Assembly (NCBI GenBank): GCA_040766985.1
Contig: JAXGPL010000004.1
Location: 77,649-141,648 of the forward strand
DNA: 64,000 bases
Direction of reading: 5' to 3'
DNA from: JAXGPL01 sp040766985
GTDB taxonomy: Bacteria; Bacillota; Sulfobacillia; JAUYEG01
Part shown: positions 53,687 through 61,901 of the stretch, piece after piece
How positions within the stretch are numbered: the stretch's first letter is position 1
Layout of the letters: each line of letters begins with the position of its first letter
Translations under genes and position numbers: made by a program
Notes under the pieces: generated by a model
Databases searched by the model: none
What the model saw: the letters and a program-made list of their open reading frames with translations, nothing else
What the model was told of the DNA's origin: nothing

Positions 53687-55271
53687 ATGTCGCTTCAGCT
53701 CCAGATCGACCAGAGCAAGGTGGACCGGGCCCGGCAAATGGCAGGCCGGATTACCCGGGAAATACAGCAATACATCAACACGCACACCACGGTGACCATC
53801 GAACGCACGGTTGCCAGGTTCTTCGGTATCGACGGGGTCGATGCCGAGGGAATTCCGCTTCCCAATCGCGTCGTCTCAAATATCGAGGCGGGCGGCCAGC
53901 TCGGCCGCGGCGCCGCGCTTCTCATCGCCCGCGCGATGGCCTATCACGGGCTCGCCGCGCAGGAAGTCGCCGAGGCCGTCGCCCGCAATGCCATCGACCT
54001 TGCCAAGGTGCCGAGCCGGGCCGACGACAAGGGCCGCGAGCTTGCAGCCAAACTCGCGGACGAGGCCGCCGCGTCGGTACGCGCGCAGCGTGCCAAGCGC
54101 GAGCAGCTCCTCAAGCGCTACCCCGGCGGCCCGCCGCCGCTGTCCTACGTAATCGTGGCCACCGGGGACATCCACGAAGACGCCGTCCAGGCGCAGAACG
54201 CGGCGCGGCAGGGGGCGGACATCGTGGCCGTGATCCGCACGACAGGGCAGAGCCTGCTCGACTACGTGCCGTACGGAGTGATCAGCGGCGGTTTCGGCGG
54301 GACGTATGCGACCGGGGAGCACTTCCGGATCATGCGCCAGGCCCTCGACGAGGTTTCCGAGGAAACCGGCCGCTATATCCGCCTTGTCAACTACTGCTCC
54401 GGCCTGTGCATGCCGGAAATCGCGGCCCTCGGCGCGCTCGAGCGCCTGGACATGATGCTCAACGACGCGATGTACGGCGTGCTGTTCCGGGACATCAACA
54501 TGCGGCGCACGTTCGTGGACCAGTTCTTCTCCCGGGTGATCAACGCTTACGCAGGAGTGATCATCAACACCGGCGAGGACAATTACATGACCACCGCCGA
54601 CCCCGTCCAGCACGGCCACACGGTGTTGGCATCTCAATTCATTAATGAAGCTTTTGCGCGGCAGGCCGGCCTCGAGCCGTGGCAGATCGGCCTCGGTCAC
54701 GTGTTCGCGATGGATCCGGCCCTTCAGGACGGACTGCTCGACGACATCGCGCAGGCCGCCCTGACGCGGGCGGTGTTTTCTGACTGCACTCTGAAGTACA
54801 TGCCGCAGACCCGGTACAAGACAGGCAACACCTTCACCAGCTACGCGATCGACAAAAGCTGCATAGCCTGGCCAGCGTCACCACCGGGCAGGATATCACG
54901 CTGCTCGGCATGCTCACGGAGGCAATCCACACGCCGTACCTTCAGGATAGATATTTGGCAATCGCCAACGCGCGCTACGTTCTCAACGCCGCGCGACACC
55001 TGGGCGACGAACTGATGGTCAAGGCCGCATGGACGATCGAGACCCGCGCGCGGGCGGTGCTCGACGACGCCTTGGCGATGTTGGCGGGCATCGAGAAGAC
55101 CGGTTTGATGACGGCGATTGAAACCGGTGCGTTCGCGGGAATCCGGCGCGGCCGGGATGCTTGGCGCAAGGGCCTTTCAGGAGTCGTTGAACGCAGGCCC
55201 GGACTACTTCAACCCCGTCCTTGACCTGATGCTGGACGGCAACCGGCGTAACGGACAAGGCGCGCACGCGC
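53687..55271 (+). pseudogene. kamD: Lysine 5,6-aminomutase alpha subunit (KamD), frameshifted near the C-terminus
   Basis: The PLP/B12 mutase subunit that moves the terminal amino group of beta-lysine to C5. The first 390 residues are in frame from ATG 53687: QLQIDQSKVDRARQMAGRI, GIDGVDAEGIPLPNRVVSNI, DIVAVIRTTGQSLLDYVPYG, GGTYATGEHFRIMRQALDEV. At 54855 the sequence GACAAAAGCTGCAT shifts; one extra A gives DKKLHSLASVTTGQDITLLG and the frame continues to GKGLSGVVER-like sequence. A second shift near 55190 leads to DYFNPVLDLMLDGN. A loss in an A-run is a typical consensus error, so the gene may well be intact. Confidence 0.87.
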
Positions 55272-56111
55272 ATGAGCAAGATCGAGTCGCAGGAAGAACG
55301 GACCCACGACGCCCTTGCCGTGCGCGCGGGCGCGGACGGTCCAATGCCGCCCGGCCGGTTGGTTGCGCGGCGTGACCGGACGAGGGTCAAGCCCTACGGG
55401 GACACGTGGGACGACGGCGCGATTCAGATGTCGTTCACGCTGCCGCTCGCGGCCGGGCCGACCGCCGTCGAGGCCGCCCGGCAACTTGTCCTCAAGATGG
55501 GCTTTGACGACGTCAAAGTGGCTTCGCACCACGATCTCGGCGGCGGGTTCACGATGTTTGTGGTCTACTGCAGAACGGAGGACAGCGTCGACGTGTCGGC
55601 GATCGAGGTGCCGCGGCCCCGCTTCGAGGTGCTGGGCTTTGACGAGCTCAACGATTTTGTCCGCCGGAGGATCGGCCGCAGGCTCGTGGTTGTCGGGGCC
55701 TGCACCGGAACGGACGCCCACACCATCGGCCTTGACGCCATTATGAACATCAAGGGGTACGCCGGCCAGCACGGGCTGGAGAGCTATCCCGAGTTCCGGG
55801 CCTACAATATGGGCAGCCAGGTGGCCAATGAGGCTCTGGTGGCGCGGGCGATCGATCTCGAAGCCGACGCGATTTTGGTATCGCAGGTGGTCACCGAGAA
55901 GGATATCCACATCCCCAACCTAACCCAACTGGTGGAGATGCTAGAGGCGGAAGGTTTCCGCGACGAAGTCGTGCTGATCTGCGGCGGCCCGCGGATCTCC
56001 CATGAGCTTGCGGTTGAGCTCGGTTTCGATGCGGGATTCGGCCCGGGCACGTTGCCCCCGGAGGTTGCGTCGTTCATCGCGCAGGAGGTCGTAAGGCGCG
56101 GGCTCGACTAG
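55272..56111 (+). CDS. kamE: Lysine 5,6-aminomutase beta subunit (KamE)
   Basis: A 279-residue B12- and PLP-binding subunit. The B12 DxHxxG motif is in CTGTDAHTIGLDAIMNIKG (~145), followed by ESYPEFRAYNMGSQVANEAL and DAILVSQVVTEKDIHIPNL. The N-terminal domain has TRVKPYGDTWDDGAIQMSF, typical of the family. It completes the aminomutase with KamD. ATG 55272 begins at the end of the kamD reading region. Intact and full length. Confidence 0.94.
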   Translation: MSKIESQEERTHDALAVRAGADGPMPPGRLVARRDRTRVKPYGDTWDDGAIQMSFTLPLAAGPTAVEAARQLVLKMGFDDVKVASHHDLGGGFTMFVVYCRTEDSVDVSAIEVPRPRFEVLGFDELNDFVRRRIGRRLVVVGACTGTDAHTIGLDAIMNIKGYAGQHGLESYPEFRAYNMGSQVANEALVARAIDLEADAILVSQVVTEKDIHIPNLTQLVEMLEAEGFRDEVVLICGGPRISHELAVELGFDAGFGPGTLPPEVASFIAQEVVRRGLD

Positions 56112-56169
56112 CCGTTGAACGGCGGGCCGTTGCCCATACCACAACCCACCCGAAAGGAGACTGCCGGCG

Positions 56170-56850
56170 GTGAAACTCAAATGGTTCGGTCATGCGGCAT
56201 TTCTCTGCACCACGGAGAACGGAGTGCGGATTCTCACCGATCCCTACAACGCGGAGGTTGGCTATAGGGTCCCGCTGCTTGAGGCGGACTACGTCACTAT
56301 CAGCCACGACCACTTTGACCACAACAGCGTGGAGAACGTCCCCGGCCGCCACGAGGTCGTCAAAGGGCCCGGCCGGCATCAACTCGGCGACAGCGGCATC
56401 GTAGCGACCGGCATCACGACAAACCACGACGACCAGGGCGGGGCCAAGCGAGGCAAGAACACGGTGTTCTGTTTCAACCTGCCCGACGAGGGCGAGGTCA
56501 TCCGGCTCTGCCACCTCGGCGACCTGGGCCACCAACTCACCGACGACCAGTTGGCGGCGGTCGGCAAGGTCGATATCCTGTTGATTCCCACCGGGGGCAC
56601 CTACACGCTGGACCCGGCGGGCGCGGCCGCACAGGTCGCAGTGATCCAGCCGCGCGTGGTTGTGCCGATGCACTACAAGACCGCGGCGCTGTCGTTCCCG
56701 CTGAAGCCGGTCGATGACTTCCTGGGCGAGATGATCGGTTCGAAGGTCGAAGGCCCGGACGGCACAGAGTTCATCACCGGCTCAAAGGAGCTCAGGCAAC
56801 TGCCCCAGAGCAAGACGCCGCTGGTTCTGCTCCTTGACTACGTCAAGTAG
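56170..56850 (+). CDS. UPF0173 metal-dependent hydrolase (MBL fold)
   Basis: A 226-residue metallo-beta-lactamase-fold protein from GTG 56170 with AAAGGAGA upstream. Metal motif HxHxDH is in YVTISHDHFDHNSVENV; further ligands are in CHLGDLGH and VVPMHYKT. It begins MKLKWFGHAAFLCTT, the usual UPF0173 start. The substrate is unknown. It follows kamE by 58 bases, so it may be part of the same transcript, but a metabolic link to lysine is not evident. Confidence 0.9.
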   Translation: MKLKWFGHAAFLCTTENGVRILTDPYNAEVGYRVPLLEADYVTISHDHFDHNSVENVPGRHEVVKGPGRHQLGDSGIVATGITTNHDDQGGAKRGKNTVFCFNLPDEGEVIRLCHLGDLGHQLTDDQLAAVGKVDILLIPTGGTYTLDPAGAAAQVAVIQPRVVVPMHYKTAALSFPLKPVDDFLGEMIGSKVEGPDGTEFITGSKELRQLPQSKTPLVLLLDYVK

Positions 56851-56878
56851 GCGGGGGAATGAAGCCGCTGACACATCG

Positions 56879-57517
56879 ATGTTGGAGTTCATCGCGCAAG
56901 CCGTAATCTCGCCGCTCGCGGCCGCTAGACGGCCGCCGGGCGGGAGCGGCGGGCCCGGACCCGCGCGGAGCGCCGGACCCGCAGGTCCATCGAGCGGGCC
57001 GCTCGCCGCCGCGCCGTTCTTAGCTCTGGCCGTCGGCAGCGCGGCCAGTTCGCTGGCTGTCTGGGTGAGCGGGGCGAAGCCGGCCGGAGAGAGCAGGGCA
57101 ACTCTCGCCCTGCTTGCCGGACGGCTGCTCTTCGACGCCGGCGCGTGGCTGCTCGTGGCCGCGTTGTTAAGCCTGTTCGAGCCCCGGCGGGAGGCCGGCA
57201 CTGCACCATGGACGGTACCGGTCGCCGTCGTGGCGGCGCAGCGCGTGTACCTGCTTCCCGCGGCTGCCATCGCCCGGCTCTTCGGGCTGGCATATGTTTC
57301 GAACACGGCCCGTATCGCTGTGTGGATGTGGATGGGAGCGCTGCTGTGGCTATTGGCCCAACAACGGGGCTGCAGCGGACAGCAGGCCACCAAGCTGCTT
57401 TTCGTGGCGCTCGCCTTGCCCGCGGCCCTCATCCTGGTGGGAGCGGGCCTGGCGGGCCTCGGCTGGATCTGGTCGCCGCTGTTTCCCGGCGGGATCACCC
57501 CGTTTCCACCGCTATAG
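56879..57517 (+). CDS. Polytopic membrane protein of unknown function
   Basis: About 212 residues with four to five hydrophobic segments (for example LAAAPFLALAVGSAASSLAV, LLFDAGAWLLVAALLSLF, WMWMGALLWLLAQ, LLFVALALPAALILVGAGL) after a Gly/Pro/Arg-rich stretch. ATG 56879 (MLEFIAQAVISPLAAARR) is preferred over the open frame from 56834, which overlaps the UPF0173 gene. The pattern recalls Yip1-like small membrane proteins, but no decisive motif is seen. It follows the MBL gene closely. Weak RBS. Confidence 0.6.
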   Translation: MLEFIAQAVISPLAAARRPPGGSGGPGPARSAGPAGPSSGPLAAAPFLALAVGSAASSLAVWVSGAKPAGESRATLALLAGRLLFDAGAWLLVAALLSLFEPRREAGTAPWTVPVAVVAAQRVYLLPAAAIARLFGLAYVSNTARIAVWMWMGALLWLLAQQRGCSGQQATKLLFVALALPAALILVGAGLAGLGWIWSPLFPGGITPFPPL

Positions 57518-57643
57518 GCAGTCCCGGCGCTCCCTCGTGAAAGCAGGTATTGGCGGCAGGACAAGCGAAGACCGAATGGCTATATGGTCCAAATATGCAA
57601 TACACCATGCCACCAATCCTTTAGAATGCGAGGATGTGACCGG

Positions 57644-59065
57644 ATGTCTACCCAGCAGCCCAAGATGGCCCCCAAGGTCGGCATCACCGACCTTACGCTC
57701 AGGGACGCGCACCAGTCCCTGATGGCGACCCGGATGAAGACCGAAGACATGCTGCCGATCGCCGAGGCGATGGACGAGATCGGATACCACTCGCTCGAGG
57801 TTTGGGGCGGCGCGACCTTTGACAGCTGCATGCGCTTTCTCAACGAAGACCCGTGGGAGAGGTTGCGCGAACTGCGCAAACGCTTTCATAAGACCAAGCT
57901 TCAGATGCTCCTCCGCGGGCAGAACCTCGTCGGCTACAAGAACTACCCGGACGACGTGGTGACGGAGTTCTGCAAGCGGGCTGTCGGCAACGGCATTGAC
58001 ATCATGCGCATCTTCGATGCGCTCAACGACCCACGCAACATGGCCAAGGCAATTGAGGTTTCCAAGGCCGAGGGCGCGCACATCCAGGCGACGATCAGCT
58101 ACACCACATCGCCGGTCCACACCGTCGACGCGTACGTCAAGCTCAGCAAGACGCTGGCGGAGATGGGCGCCGATTCGATCTGCCTCAAGGACATGGCCGG
58201 CATCCTGAGTCCCGTGATGGCGTACGAGATAGTCCGGCGGCTCAAAGCTGAGGTTGGCCTGCCCGTCCAAGTGCACTGCCACTACACCAGCGGCATGGCC
58301 GCGATGACCTACCTCAAGGCGGTCGAGGCCGGCGCCGACGTGTTGGACTGCAACATTTCGTCGATGGCCCTCGGCACCGGGCACCCGGCGACGGAGACGA
58401 TGGTCGCAACGCTTGCGGAGATGCCGTGCGACACCGGCCTCGACCTGCGAAAGCTCAAGGTAGTCGCCGACTACTTCAAGGAAGTGCGCAGAAAGTACAC
58501 GGAGTTCGATGTGGGCACGATGCTCGACGCCGGCGTACTGATCTGGCAGATCCCCGGCGGCATGATGTCCAACTTCGTCAGCCAGCTTGCCAAGCAGAAT
58601 GCGTCCGACAAGTACGAGCAGGTGCTCGACGAGGTTCCCCGTGTCCGCAAAGACCTCGGCTACCCGCCGCTGGTCACCCCGACCTCGCAGATCGTCGGTA
58701 CACAGGCGGTGCTCAACGTGGTCATGGGCGAGCGGTACAAGATGGTCACCAACGAGGTCAAGAACTACCTGCGTGGCCTCTACGGCCGGCCCCCCGCGGA
58801 GGTCAACGAAGAGCTCCGCAAGCAGATCATCGGCAACGAAGAGGTCATTACGGTCCGCCCGGCCGACGTTATCCCGCCAGGACTCGAGGAGGCCGCCTCG
58901 CAGGCCGCTCCTTATATGGAGAAACCCGAGGACATCCTCTCCGTCGCCATCTTCCCGCAGGTCGCGATCCCCTTCCTGCAGGAGCGCCAGGCCAAGCGCA
59001 CGGGAGTGGACTTCGCGTTGCTCGAGCAGGCCAGAAAACAGGGCGGGTCTTTCGCGCCGGTGTGA
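57644..59065 (+). CDS. Carboxyltransferase subunit (OadA / PycB / transcarboxylase 5S type)
   Basis: About 474 residues. HMGL-like TIM barrel with GITDLTLRDAHQSLMATRM (start of the carboxyltransferase, with metal-binding Asp), FLNEDPWERLRELRK, MLLRGQNLVGYKNYPDD, the HxH metal site in QVHCHYTSGMAAMTYLKA, and the post-barrel PASS domain (PLVTPTSQIVGTQAVLNVV). There is no biotinyl domain at the C-terminus, so a separate biotin carrier is required. It could work in oxaloacetate decarboxylase, pyruvate carboxylase or methylmalonyl-CoA carboxyltransferase; no partner gene is in the window. ATG 57644 after GCGAGGATG is preferred over 57584. A terminator follows. Confidence 0.9.
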   Translation: MSTQQPKMAPKVGITDLTLRDAHQSLMATRMKTEDMLPIAEAMDEIGYHSLEVWGGATFDSCMRFLNEDPWERLRELRKRFHKTKLQMLLRGQNLVGYKNYPDDVVTEFCKRAVGNGIDIMRIFDALNDPRNMAKAIEVSKAEGAHIQATISYTTSPVHTVDAYVKLSKTLAEMGADSICLKDMAGILSPVMAYEIVRRLKAEVGLPVQVHCHYTSGMAAMTYLKAVEAGADVLDCNISSMALGTGHPATETMVATLAEMPCDTGLDLRKLKVVADYFKEVRRKYTEFDVGTMLDAGVLIWQIPGGMMSNFVSQLAKQNASDKYEQVLDEVPRVRKDLGYPPLVTPTSQIVGTQAVLNVVMGERYKMVTNEVKNYLRGLYGRPPAEVNEELRKQIIGNEEVITVRPADVIPPGLEEAASQAAPYMEKPEDILSVAIFPQVAIPFLQERQAKRTGVDFALLEQARKQGGSFAPV

Positions 59066-59098
59066 CGTTAGGACTGAGATAATCATCTGAGATGAAGC

Positions 59099-59126
59099 CA
59101 GCGGGCCCGCGGGGCCCGCTTTGTTG
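59099..59126 (+). terminator. Terminator after the carboxyltransferase gene
   Basis: AGCGGGCCC and its complement GGGCCCGCT form a tight GC stem (59100-59120) followed by TTGTTG, 35 bases after the stop codon. Confidence 0.75.
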
Positions 59127-59231
59127 TCGATGTGGTCCTTTCGTACCAGGGCTTAGTGCACGGAAGAGGGTGTGGCGGGATGACCTTTGGGGATATCCTT
59201 GGGACAGCAAACCTTCTTGGGAGGGATAGCT

Positions 59232-60527
59232 TTGAGGCTGTCAGCTTCGCGCCGGATCGAGATGATTGTACTTGGCCTGATGTTGATAACTCTTCTCGCG
59301 TCGTGCATCGAACCAAGCACTCCGTGGCCCGACCACCTTGGCGGGGCCCGGTACCAGTCGTTTGGCAATACCGAAGCGTACGAGATCCTGACCGGATTCG
59401 GCAGACTCAAAGGCGCACACGGTGTCCACTCGCAATGGCAGACCAACGAGTTGGGCGAATCGGAGCCCGTGAACAACCAGTTTGAGCTTGAGGTCGATGG
59501 GGACGGCGTGCTCCTGGCCGGCATGAGCAACGGCCTCAGTATGTCGTGCGCAGCGCGCGCCGGGTTCGAGGGGCTGCTCCTTCCCGAGGGTAGCACTTCG
59601 ACGATACGCTATCAAATGCATATCAAGGCAGCGGAGGCAACCCGCGTTGAGGTCACCGGGCTCGGCCTTGGCGATCTGCCGGAGCCATACTTTGCCGAGG
59701 ATGGGAGCGACGCCTGGTATGACATCACGACCTCCTTGAACGAAACCGGCTTCGGACTCTCCGGCAACATCGTCCTCTACGGCGATTTCAGCGGGACTGA
59801 TGCCGGCGATTCCTTGGTCGAATTTCTCTTCCGACCGTTGGACGACCTCAACGACCGCAAATCAGGCAAGCTTACCGTCACGGTAGAGAAGGTCGACGGC
59901 GGCGAGGTCGCGGGGCTCCCCGTGAGCGTCGGCGGGGACCTGAGCGCCACCTTACACACAGATCAATCGGGCGTCGTCAAGCTGACCGGAGTTTCGGCCG
60001 GGACGTACACGGTCAACGCGTCGGCCCCAGGCTACACAAGCGATGGCCCCGACGAGGTCGTGCTCGACTCCGATTCTGACGAAGGCTCCGTGACGATCAC
60101 TCTGACCCCTGTCCCGCCCCCGCCCCCGCCTCCCGGTCCAGGCGCCATTCACGGTACGGTTAGGGACGGCGGCACAGGCAGCCCGCTACCCGGCGCCCTT
60201 GTCAAACTCCATGACGGCACCGGCGCCGTGGCCGGCATGGCGGTTGCTATGCTGGAGGGCGAGTTTGCTTTCGAGGGTATTGAGCCCGGCTCGTACTCCG
60301 TAAAGGCAACCCTTGATGGCTATGACCCCGCCGTCGAACATGCAGTGGTCGCCAACGACGCAACGACAGTCGTCAACGCGGTCTTGGCGGGAGTCGTTGC
60401 GATTGTCGAGCCGCCAATTCCACCGGCGGAGCCACCGGAACTGCCAAAGACGGGCGCCGGCATCTTCGGGTTTGTGGCTCTGGGCTTAGCCGCGGCAACT
60501 GTCGGATACGGGTTGCGGCGCCGCTAG
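59232..60527 (+). CDS. Surface protein with N-terminal lipobox and C-terminal LPKTG anchor
   Basis: About 431 residues from TTG 59232, behind GGGAGGG (59219-59225). The N-terminus MRLSASRRIEMIVLGLMLIT ends LLASC, a possible lipoprotein signal with Cys at ~25. The middle is a ~170-residue beta-rich region, then two carboxypeptidase-regulatory-like repeats (KLTVTVEKVDGGEVAGLPVS; GAIHGTVRDGGTGSPLPGAL) separated by a poly-Pro linker. The C-terminus is LPKTG, hydrophobic helix, RRR: a textbook sortase signal. A protein with both lipid and sortase signals is unusual; one of the two may be non-functional. No sortase gene is in the window. Exact role unknown, likely cell-surface. Confidence 0.85.
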   Translation: MRLSASRRIEMIVLGLMLITLLASCIEPSTPWPDHLGGARYQSFGNTEAYEILTGFGRLKGAHGVHSQWQTNELGESEPVNNQFELEVDGDGVLLAGMSNGLSMSCAARAGFEGLLLPEGSTSTIRYQMHIKAAEATRVEVTGLGLGDLPEPYFAEDGSDAWYDITTSLNETGFGLSGNIVLYGDFSGTDAGDSLVEFLFRPLDDLNDRKSGKLTVTVEKVDGGEVAGLPVSVGGDLSATLHTDQSGVVKLTGVSAGTYTVNASAPGYTSDGPDEVVLDSDSDEGSVTITLTPVPPPPPPPGPGAIHGTVRDGGTGSPLPGALVKLHDGTGAVAGMAVAMLEGEFAFEGIEPGSYSVKATLDGYDPAVEHAVVANDATTVVNAVLAGVVAIVEPPIPPAEPPELPKTGAGIFGFVALGLAAATVGYGLRRR

Positions 60528-60553
60528 ACACGCCAATCTGTTCAAAGAGGCAG

Positions 60554-60579
60554 GAAGGGGCCCCTACGGGGGCCCTTTG
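60554..60579 (+). terminator. Terminator of the LPKTG gene
   Basis: AAGGGGCCCC and GGGGGCCCTT flank a 3-base loop, ~27 bases after the stop, followed by TGGTGTT. The following 60580-60812 contains no gene, only a weakly structured stretch rich in GGCGCGG before the pcp RBS. Confidence 0.7.
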
Positions 60580-60812
60580 GTGTTCAAGGGAGTCACGTCT
60601 TGGCCGCAGGCCATAAGGTCCGTCTCACGGGAGCGCGTAGATGGGTAGCAGGACTGAAGCCGCCTAACCAGGAACACCCCCTCGGTTGCCGCTCATAAGA
60701 CAGGCCCCGGGGCATACCTCATTCATGGACAGGATTGTAGGCGCGGCCTAGGCGCGGAAGCTACGCCGGCGCCGCTGGCACATAACATATCTCCGCCCAG
60801 GAGGCGATGGCA

Positions 60813-61421
60813 TTGAAGAAGCTGTTACTGACGGGATTCGAACCTTTTGGCGGGAGGCGTCAACCCAAGTTGGGAGATCGCCCGGCGCCTTGACGGGCGG
60901 GAAATCGGGGCTTCTCTGTGATTGCGCGACAACTCCCCGTCGTATGGGACCGTGCCCGGGAAGTCATAGCGGGCCTCGTTGACTCGGAGAAACCGGATCT
61001 GATCATCTCCCTCGGCCAATCGGGGCGTCCGGAAGTGACCCCCGAGCGGGTCGGGATCAACGTCAGCGACGCCGGCCTGGGCGACAACGACGGCACGGTC
61101 AGGACTGACGTGCCAATTGACGCCGGGGGGCCTGTCGCCTACTGGAGCCGGCTGCCGATCAAGGCGATGGTCGCGGCGATGCGGGAGGCGGGGGTGCCGG
61201 CCAAGGTTTCCAACACCGCCGGGACCTATCTCTGCAACCACGTGATGTACGGAATGCTGCATTATCTGGCCCAAAAAGGCCTGCCCACGCGCGCCGGGTT
61301 CATCCACGTCCCCAGCCTGCCGGAACAGGCCGCCCCCAACAGCAAAGGCGACCCGTCGATGGGGATCGAGACCCAAGTCAAGGCCATTGTTGCCGCGATT
61401 GAGGCATGTGCGGAAAAATGA
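60813..61421 (+). pseudogene. pcp: Pyrrolidone-carboxylate (pyroglutamyl) peptidase, two frameshifts
   Basis: TTG 60813 with AGGAGG 8 bases upstream gives LKKLLLTGFEPFGG; a shift near 60857 moves to VNPSWEIARRLDGREIG; a second shift at the GGGG run near 60910 leads to GFSVIARQLPVVWD and a clean C-terminal frame to 61421. Catalytic triad residues are present: Glu in TPERVGIN, Cys in NTAGTYLCNHVMYG, His in GFIHVPSLP. The second break is repaired by one G in the homopolymer. It removes N-terminal pyroglutamate from peptides. Likely functional if the shifts are consensus errors. Confidence 0.87.
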
Positions 61422-61556
61422 CGGTATATCGGGCTTTGAGGTGCCGGGAGCAGCGCCAGTCAGAAGGAATAAGGACAAGCGCCGAGAAACCACCAGAAGA
61501 TGTCACGGAAGCATCTATAGTGCAGGGCTGCTTTTTCCTGCTGGGGCAGATGCAAA

Positions 61557-61586
61557 TTGACCGCGTTAGAATCCAAGTGCTATAAT
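61557..61586 (+). promoter_or_regulatory. SigmaA promoter of the S-layer gene
   Basis: TTGACC (61557-61562), 18-base spacer, perfect TATAAT (61581-61586). About 315 bases lie between it and the ATG. That long leader (61587-61901) has several inverted repeats (GGCCCATAGCTGGGCC; GATATC pairs) and A+T-richer sequence near the RBS AAGGAGG; no known riboswitch was recognised. Confidence 0.8.
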
Positions 61587-61901
61587 GCCGATTAGGCCCA
61601 TAGCTGGGCCGATCTTGTAGGGCTGGTATCAACAGGTTCCCTGACAAAGGGCTCGACCCCGAGGGTCCTGACCATTATCTACCTGGGCAAATGCCTTTTG
61701 GGAGAGAAGGAAGGGACTTCGAAACGGGCGAAATATGCACCATTGAAGCCAATCTGCTGAAGGCACAACCACCTTTAGGTAGGTTGAGTTTACGTTTCTG
61801 AGGGGGGTGATATCCGACCAGGGGGATAGCGATATCTGTGTTATGAGTATAAGCAGTGTGGTTATGCGCATGACCATGCAACCGAAGGAGGATATGAGGA
61901 C

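Noticed and set aside
57512..59086. 524-codon minus-strand open frame
   Set aside because: Antisense to the carboxyltransferase gene; no family motifs or RBS.
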